From an uncultured Victivallales bacterium (GTDB taxonomy: Bacteria; Verrucomicrobiota; Lentisphaeria; Oligosphaerales; JAFGRS01), in the NCBI GenBank assembly GCA_903834675.1, contig CAILKC010000945.1, positions 1-9,729 of the forward strand: 9,729 bases of DNA. Direction: 5' to 3'. Of the stretch, positions 5,293 to 9,729 are shown one piece after another. The position numbers and the translations under genes are program-made. The notes below the pieces were generated by a model. That model did no database searches. It saw nothing but the letters and a program-made list of their open reading frames with translations, and was not told where the DNA came from. The first letter of the stretch is position 1. Every line of letters begins with the position of its first letter.

Positions 5293-7797
5293 ATGCGACA
5301 ACCTCTGCGTATCCTGGGCCTCGTGATCAGTCAGGCGCTCGCCTTGGGCGCTGCCGACCTGCCAGCGCCGCTCATCGACCTGCCGCTGGCCGGTAGTCTG
5401 GTCAACCGCGGCACCCTGGGCGGGGAGGCCGCCCTGGTGGAATACGCCGCGGGCGAAGGCCCGCTCTACGACGTCTCGCCCTTCGGCGAGTGCGTCGACT
5501 TCACCCAAGCCTCCCGGCACGGGGGCGTCCTGAGTGAAGACGTCGCCCCCGCCGGCGGCGCGGTCGTCTTCCCCGGCGAGCGGCTGGTCAACCTCGACAC
5601 GTTTACGCTGGTGGTCTGGGCCCGCCAGAACCCGGTGGCGATGGGGGTGAGCGCGCGTCTGGCCATGACCGAGACGGGCCTGGACCTGCTGCCCACACCC
5701 TACGGCATCGCTCTGAGCTTCCTCTCCAGCCAGGACCAGAAGACGACCGCCAGCCTGAACGTCGAGGGGGCTGACCGAGGGCGTCTGCCGGCGGTCAGCG
5801 ACTGGCGATTCACGGCGGTAGCGGTCGACCAGGAGAGGGCGTACGGCTACCTCGGCGGGCTCACCACCGAGCCCGTGGCGCTACGGCAGGCACCCCGCCC
5901 CGGGCCGCTGCGGCCGGATTGGGGAAAGCTGGTCATCGGCAATCTCATCCAGATCCGACCGTTCAACGGCTGGATCGCGCGCTTCCGGCTCTACGACCGG
6001 GCCTTATCCGCCGCGGAGATCGGGGCTCTCGCCGCGGCCGATCGGGCCGACGTCGCCACGGCCACCGCGCAGACACTCCAACCGCGGCCGGACTCCGCCC
6101 GGGCGCCGGTGTTCAAGCGCTCCGCCATCCCATTCTCGACCCGCTGGCAGCGTCCCGAAGCCCTGGCGCTGATGGACTCGTTCCACGCCACCGACTGCCT
6201 GTGGGTCTACGGGAGCAAGAAGGACTACGCTGCCGCGGTCCAGGCTACGGGGCGGCGTTACCAAGGCGCCCTGAACGGCCTGCAGGGCACGGCCAAGGCC
6301 AACCCAGGGAATTCCGCCGTGGGCGACACCTCCGGCCGGCACGAAGACCTGGATGGCAACAAGAACATGCCGAGTTGGATGGTGACGTTCAAACCGCCGC
6401 ACTACACCGGCTGCTGCAACCAGTCGGCCTTCCGCGAGCTCTTCTTCACCGACGCCAAAGCCTACGTCGACCTCGGCGTGGACATGATCCACGTGGACGA
6501 CTCCTCCATGAATGCCTCCTGGGTCTCCTATACCGGGGTCTGCTTCTGCGAGGCCTGCCGGACCGGCTTCCGAGAGTACCTGCGCCAGGCCCACACGGCC
6601 GAGGAACTCAAGACCCTCGGGATCGAGGCCGTCGAGCGCTTCGACTACCGGGAGCACCTGAAGGCCAACGGTATTCCCGACGCGGCCACCTACCGCAAGC
6701 AGTTCAAGAGCCTGCCGCTCACGCCGGATTTCGTCGCCTTCCAAACCCAGAGCACCCGCGCCTTCTACCGTGATTTCCGCGCCCGGCTGGACGAGTGGTC
6801 GCCGACCAAGCATATCGCCATATCCGTCAACGAGGGCATCCCTCTGCCGGTCGCCGACGCCCCGGGCCGACTGGTCCATGCTGACCTTATCGACTTCTAT
6901 CATGGCGAAGCCTACGACCGCAGTTTCGCTACCAACCTCAGCGGCGGCAAGACGGCGGAAGCGCTGGGCCTGCAACAGGTCTCCACGCCGGTACTCGAGG
7001 GTGTCGCCGATGGCGCCCGGACCCTCGCTCTCGCCTATGCGTTGGGCCAGTTCCAACTCGTGCCCTGGGACCTCTACATGGGTTCGGATGCAACCGGCAG
7101 CCAGCCGCGCTACAACGGCACGCGGGAGGACTTCGGGGCGTTCTACGACTTCATCCACAACCAGCCACAGCTCTTTGACTCGGCCCGCAGCCTGGCCGCC
7201 GTCGGCGTACTGGTGAATGCCGACCTGGAAACGACCCCGCGCCTCACCCGCCTCTGCGAGAAGTTGGCGGGGCGGCAACTCCCGTTTCACCTCATCGTCA
7301 GCGCCACCCGGCAGGCACGCATCCCACTCCGTGAGGCGGACCTGCGCTGCCTGCGAGCGTTGATCACCCTCAGCCCTCCTGACGGGTTGCCGACCGAGGA
7401 CCGTGCCTGCCTGGACCGGGTCCTGGCCGAGCGCCGACTGCGGCTGGTCGGCCCCGACGTCGACCTGGATGCCTTCATCGCCGCCCGCGGCCTGGACACG
7501 CTCGGGCTGGAGGGCCCCGCGGGCATCGCGCTGTTCCCGCGCCGGGCCGCCGACGGTACTCTCCTCATTCATGCGGTCAACTGGACGATCTCGGCTGACC
7601 CCAAGCGGCCGGAAGTCTACGGCCAGGTGACGATTGCCCTGCGCCATCTGCGCCAGTGGGGAGCGCTCGGTCGAGCCACCTACTGGCAGCCTGGCGCACC
7701 ACCGGTCGAACTGACGCCGGAGCCGCATGCGGATTCGGTGCGTTTCACCCTGCCGCGCCTGGAGACCTGGGGCATCCTGGCACTGGCGGTCCCGTGA
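5293..7797 (+). CDS. Secreted LamG-domain protein with putative glycoside hydrolase TIM barrel
   Basis: An 834-aa exported protein. The start at 5293 has AGGAG 7 nt upstream and a clean signal peptide (MRQPLRILGLVISQALALGA). The in-frame ATG at 5257 lies in the promoter and is rejected. Residues 25-250 form a LamG/concanavalin-like domain (FTLVVWAR, then NGWIARFRLYDRALSAAEI), likely for binding glycans. Residues about 280-600 look like a glycosidase TIM barrel: strand end GVDMIHVDDS (D402, D403), VNEG (E514) and HGEAYD (E539) are candidate catalytic acids. A cysteine cluster, CFCEAC (417, 419, 422), may bind zinc, with C374-C375 nearby. Residues about 630-735 resemble the GATase-like trimerisation domain of GH42-type enzymes, followed by a C-terminal beta-sandwich. 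I cannot assign a GH family or substrate; related 'GHL' putative glycosidases are the closest guess. A transporter-like gene follows after 61 bp. Confidence 0.82.
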   Translation: MRQPLRILGLVISQALALGAADLPAPLIDLPLAGSLVNRGTLGGEAALVEYAAGEGPLYDVSPFGECVDFTQASRHGGVLSEDVAPAGGAVVFPGERLVNLDTFTLVVWARQNPVAMGVSARLAMTETGLDLLPTPYGIALSFLSSQDQKTTASLNVEGADRGRLPAVSDWRFTAVAVDQERAYGYLGGLTTEPVALRQAPRPGPLRPDWGKLVIGNLIQIRPFNGWIARFRLYDRALSAAEIGALAAADRADVATATAQTLQPRPDSARAPVFKRSAIPFSTRWQRPEALALMDSFHATDCLWVYGSKKDYAAAVQATGRRYQGALNGLQGTAKANPGNSAVGDTSGRHEDLDGNKNMPSWMVTFKPPHYTGCCNQSAFRELFFTDAKAYVDLGVDMIHVDDSSMNASWVSYTGVCFCEACRTGFREYLRQAHTAEELKTLGIEAVERFDYREHLKANGIPDAATYRKQFKSLPLTPDFVAFQTQSTRAFYRDFRARLDEWSPTKHIAISVNEGIPLPVADAPGRLVHADLIDFYHGEAYDRSFATNLSGGKTAEALGLQQVSTPVLEGVADGARTLALAYALGQFQLVPWDLYMGSDATGSQPRYNGTREDFGAFYDFIHNQPQLFDSARSLAAVGVLVNADLETTPRLTRLCEKLAGRQLPFHLIVSATRQARIPLREADLRCLRALITLSPPDGLPTEDRACLDRVLAERRLRLVGPDVDLDAFIAARGLDTLGLEGPAGIALFPRRAADGTLLIHAVNWTISADPKRPEVYGQVTIALRHLRQWGALGRATYWQPGAPPVELTPEPHADSVRFTLPRLETWGILALAVP

Positions 7798-7843
7798 TCA
7801 CGGTAGTCAGGCGCGGCTGGGGCACCCCTACACCAGGCGTAAG

Positions 7844-7861
7844 ACGGAGTTCTTGTTGGTG
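7844..7861 (+). promoter_or_regulatory. Ribosome binding site that sets a GTG start
   Basis: ACGGAG (7844-7849) lies 9 nt before GTG 7859. The first in-frame ATG (7880) has no clear Shine-Dalgarno sequence and would cut the usual 'TGRSL..G.LG' opening of this family, so GTG is the preferred start. TTG at 7856 (6-nt spacing) is an alternative. Confidence 0.6.
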
Positions 7862-9729
7862 ACCGGACGCAGCCTCATCATGGGTGTCCTGGGCGTTGTC
7901 CTGATCAGCGCCTTCTGCTACTTCTTCGACGGCATCATCGGGCAGGGCCTGCTCATCTCGTCGCTGATGCCGGTCGCGGTCTACGGCCTGCTGCTCCTGT
8001 TCCTGGTGACACTTCACCCAGCGCTCTGCCGGTTCGGCCGGGGCATGTGCTTTTCGGGGCGGGAAATCGCCGCGGTGGTCTGCCTGATCCTGATGGTCTG
8101 CGGCATCCCGGGTCGCGGCTTGGTCCAGTACCTTCCTCCCGCCGCCATGTTCCCACACCACGACGTGCGGGTACAGCCGGGCTGGGCCAGCGAGGAGGTG
8201 CTCGCCCTCGCCCCGCCCCGGATGCTGGCTGACATCAAAGGCCGCGAGAACCGGGCGCTGGAGGGTTACCTGACCGGCTTGTCGGTCGGCGACCGCCTGA
8301 TCTCACCGCTGGAGGTGCCCTGGTCCGCCTGGATCCGCACGCTGGGCTTCTGGATACCCCTCATGCTCACAGCCACCCTGGCCCTGCTCGGACTGGCTGC
8401 CGTGTTCCACCGACAATGGGTCCACCACGAACAACTGCCCTATCCCATCACCACCTTCACCCAGGCACTCTTGCCGGATGAAAACGGGCGCCTGGCCTTT
8501 CTCGGCAGTCGGTTGTTCTGGGCCGGCTTTCTGCTGGTGTTCGGCATTCAGCTCAATAACTACCTGCTGAGATGGCTGCCGGATTACCTGCTCTTCATCA
8601 AGACGTCGTTTGACTGCAGCGCTTTCAGCAGCCTCGTTCCGGCGCTCACCAAGGGCAATGGCCTGACCCTCTTCCAGCCCTGCATCATCTTCCCGGTCCT
8701 GGGCCTGGCCTATTTCCTCTCCGCCGATGTCTCGTTCACGATGACGGCGACACCTTTCGCCTTCGCCCTGCTCTATGGCCTGTTCGAGCTGCGCGGCGTG
8801 CCCTTTGGCGGCAGCCGGATGCTCGGTCCGACCATCCAGCAATCCATCTTCGCGGGCGGCTATGTCGCCATCGTGTTGATGGTGTTGTACACCGGCCGCT
8901 ACTATTACGGCACTGTCCTGCGCCGCAGTCTGAGCCTTGGGCGCCGGGTGGATGCGGAGCCCTACGCCGTCTGGGGGATGCGGGCCTTTCTGGCGGGCAC
9001 GCTGCTGTTCATCCTCCAGCTCGTGTGGGTCGGCCTGGACTGGCAGTTGGCGGTGGTCTACACCTTTCTGGTCTTCATGATTCATGTCGTGGTGAGTCGA
9101 CTGATTGCCGAGACGGGCTGCTTCATCGTCGGCACCTACGTCTATCCCTGCGTCATGATCTGGGCTTTCTGCGGCACCGCGGCGCTCGGCCCCCAAACTC
9201 TGCTGATCATGTTCCTGGTCTCCACCATCCTGGTCAGCGGGCCCGGCTGGGCACCCATGCCTTTCTTTGTGCAGGCACTGAAACTCGGCGATGTGTACCA
9301 GGTGGACCTGCAGCGCCTGCTGAAATGGAGCCTGGCCGTGATCGTCCTGTCCCTGTTCGTTGCCATCCCCTGCACCCTCTACTGGCAGTACCAGCGCGGC
9401 GGACCGACCACCAGCGCGCTCACCCTCAGTTGGACCCGGCGAACCGCGGCGTTTCCGTTCGAGAATATGGTGGAAGTGAAGCAACGTCTGCGCGCCCAGG
9501 GACAACTCGAGACCGCCTCAGCCCTGCACGGCTGGTCCCGCCTGAGCCATCTCGATCCCGACGGCAAGCAGGTGTCGGCCTTCTTCATCGCTCTGGCCAT
9601 CGCCCTCGCGGTCAGCCTGGCCCGGCTGCGCTTCACCTGGTGGCCGCTGCATCCGATGGGGTTTGTCTTCCTGGGCGGCTTTCCGGCCTACTATCTGTGG
9701 TTCTCGTTCCTGCTGGCCTGGCTCACCAA
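7859..9729 (+). CDS. DUF6785/DUF6784-family polytopic membrane protein, OPT-like (3' end outside window)
   Basis: The frame is open from GTG 7859 through the right edge: 623 codons, no stop. The protein is an inner-membrane protein with about a dozen or more hydrophobic segments (for example near 6-22, 35-52, 68-84, 163-183, 218-235, 272-288, 293-309, 330-346, 376-392, 396-412, 446-461, 490-508, 573-588, 603-622). Family-type motifs are HEQLPYP (190-196), SRLIAETG (413-420) and TWWPLHPMG (593-601); the last marks the C-terminal DUF6784 part, so only a short tail is missing. These proteins are common in Planctomycetota, Lentisphaerota and Armatimonadota and recall oligopeptide-transporter (OPT) proteins, but their substrates are unknown to me. 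Lying 61 bp after the secreted glycosidase-like gene with no terminator between, it may import that protein's products (inference). Confidence 0.85.
   Translation, partial: MTGRSLIMGVLGVVLISAFCYFFDGIIGQGLLISSLMPVAVYGLLLLFLVTLHPALCRFGRGMCFSGREIAAVVCLILMVCGIPGRGLVQYLPPAAMFPHHDVRVQPGWASEEVLALAPPRMLADIKGRENRALEGYLTGLSVGDRLISPLEVPWSAWIRTLGFWIPLMLTATLALLGLAAVFHRQWVHHEQLPYPITTFTQALLPDENGRLAFLGSRLFWAGFLLVFGIQLNNYLLRWLPDYLLFIKTSFDCSAFSSLVPALTKGNGLTLFQPCIIFPVLGLAYFLSADVSFTMTATPFAFALLYGLFELRGVPFGGSRMLGPTIQQSIFAGGYVAIVLMVLYTGRYYYGTVLRRSLSLGRRVDAEPYAVWGMRAFLAGTLLFILQLVWVGLDWQLAVVYTFLVFMIHVVVSRLIAETGCFIVGTYVYPCVMIWAFCGTAALGPQTLLIMFLVSTILVSGPGWAPMPFFVQALKLGDVYQVDLQRLLKWSLAVIVLSLFVAIPCTLYWQYQRGGPTTSALTLSWTRRTAAFPFENMVEVKQRLRAQGQLETASALHGWSRLSHLDPDGKQVSAFFIALAIALAVSLARLRFTWWPLHPMGFVFLGGFPAYYLWFSFLLAWLT

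Noticed and set aside
4825..5520. Long open frames on both strands of the divergent spacer
   Set aside because: They translate the tandem and palindromic repeats, cross a strong promoter, and match no family.
6004..7728. 574-codon open frame on the minus strand
   Set aside because: It lies opposite the glycosidase-like gene, arises from high GC at third codon positions, and shows no motifs.
8303..9505. 400-codon open frame on the minus strand
   Set aside because: It is the antisense shadow of the membrane protein gene; its Gln/His/Glu-rich sequence mirrors hydrophobic codons.

Overview
The window is GC-rich bacterial DNA carrying five complete genes and two genes cut by its edges. The mix suggests a member of the PVC group or a neighbouring phylum (Kiritimatiellota/Lentisphaerota, Planctomycetota or Armatimonadota). 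It includes an H-X9-DG pseudopilin, a secreted LamG plus glycoside-hydrolase-like protein, a DUF6785/DUF6784-type membrane protein, and an exported protein start resembling SUMF1-family proteins of these bacteria. This placement rests on remembered gene families, not on a marker gene.

Layout. Bases 1-125 (minus) hold the start of an exported protein. Bases 126-671 are non-coding, with GC-rich repeats, several dyads and a candidate promoter. Bases 672-3169 (plus) hold a secreted calcineurin-like phosphoesterase, followed 13 bp later by a 64-aa helical protein that overlaps a nucleotidyltransferase by 14 bp. Bases 3267-4723 (minus) hold a pseudopilin and a GntR/FCD regulator whose stop and start codons overlap (TGATG). 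Bases 4724-5292 form a divergent, repeat-filled promoter region with a good sigma70-like promoter at each end. Bases 5293-9729 (plus) hold the secreted glycosidase-like protein and then a polytopic OPT-like membrane protein that runs off the window.

Working model (inference). The right half looks like a small carbohydrate-use locus. A secreted carbohydrate-active protein is followed by a candidate uptake protein, and both face away from a surface pseudopilin and a metabolite-responsive GntR regulator. The regulator could act on the divergent region, where an identical 19-bp sequence containing a palindrome occurs twice. The left half holds a separate candidate two-gene unit (64-aa protein plus nucleotidyltransferase) with toxin-antitoxin-like geometry. 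The most notable non-coding signal is a perfect 21-bp sequence shared, in opposite orientation, by the two long intergenic regions.
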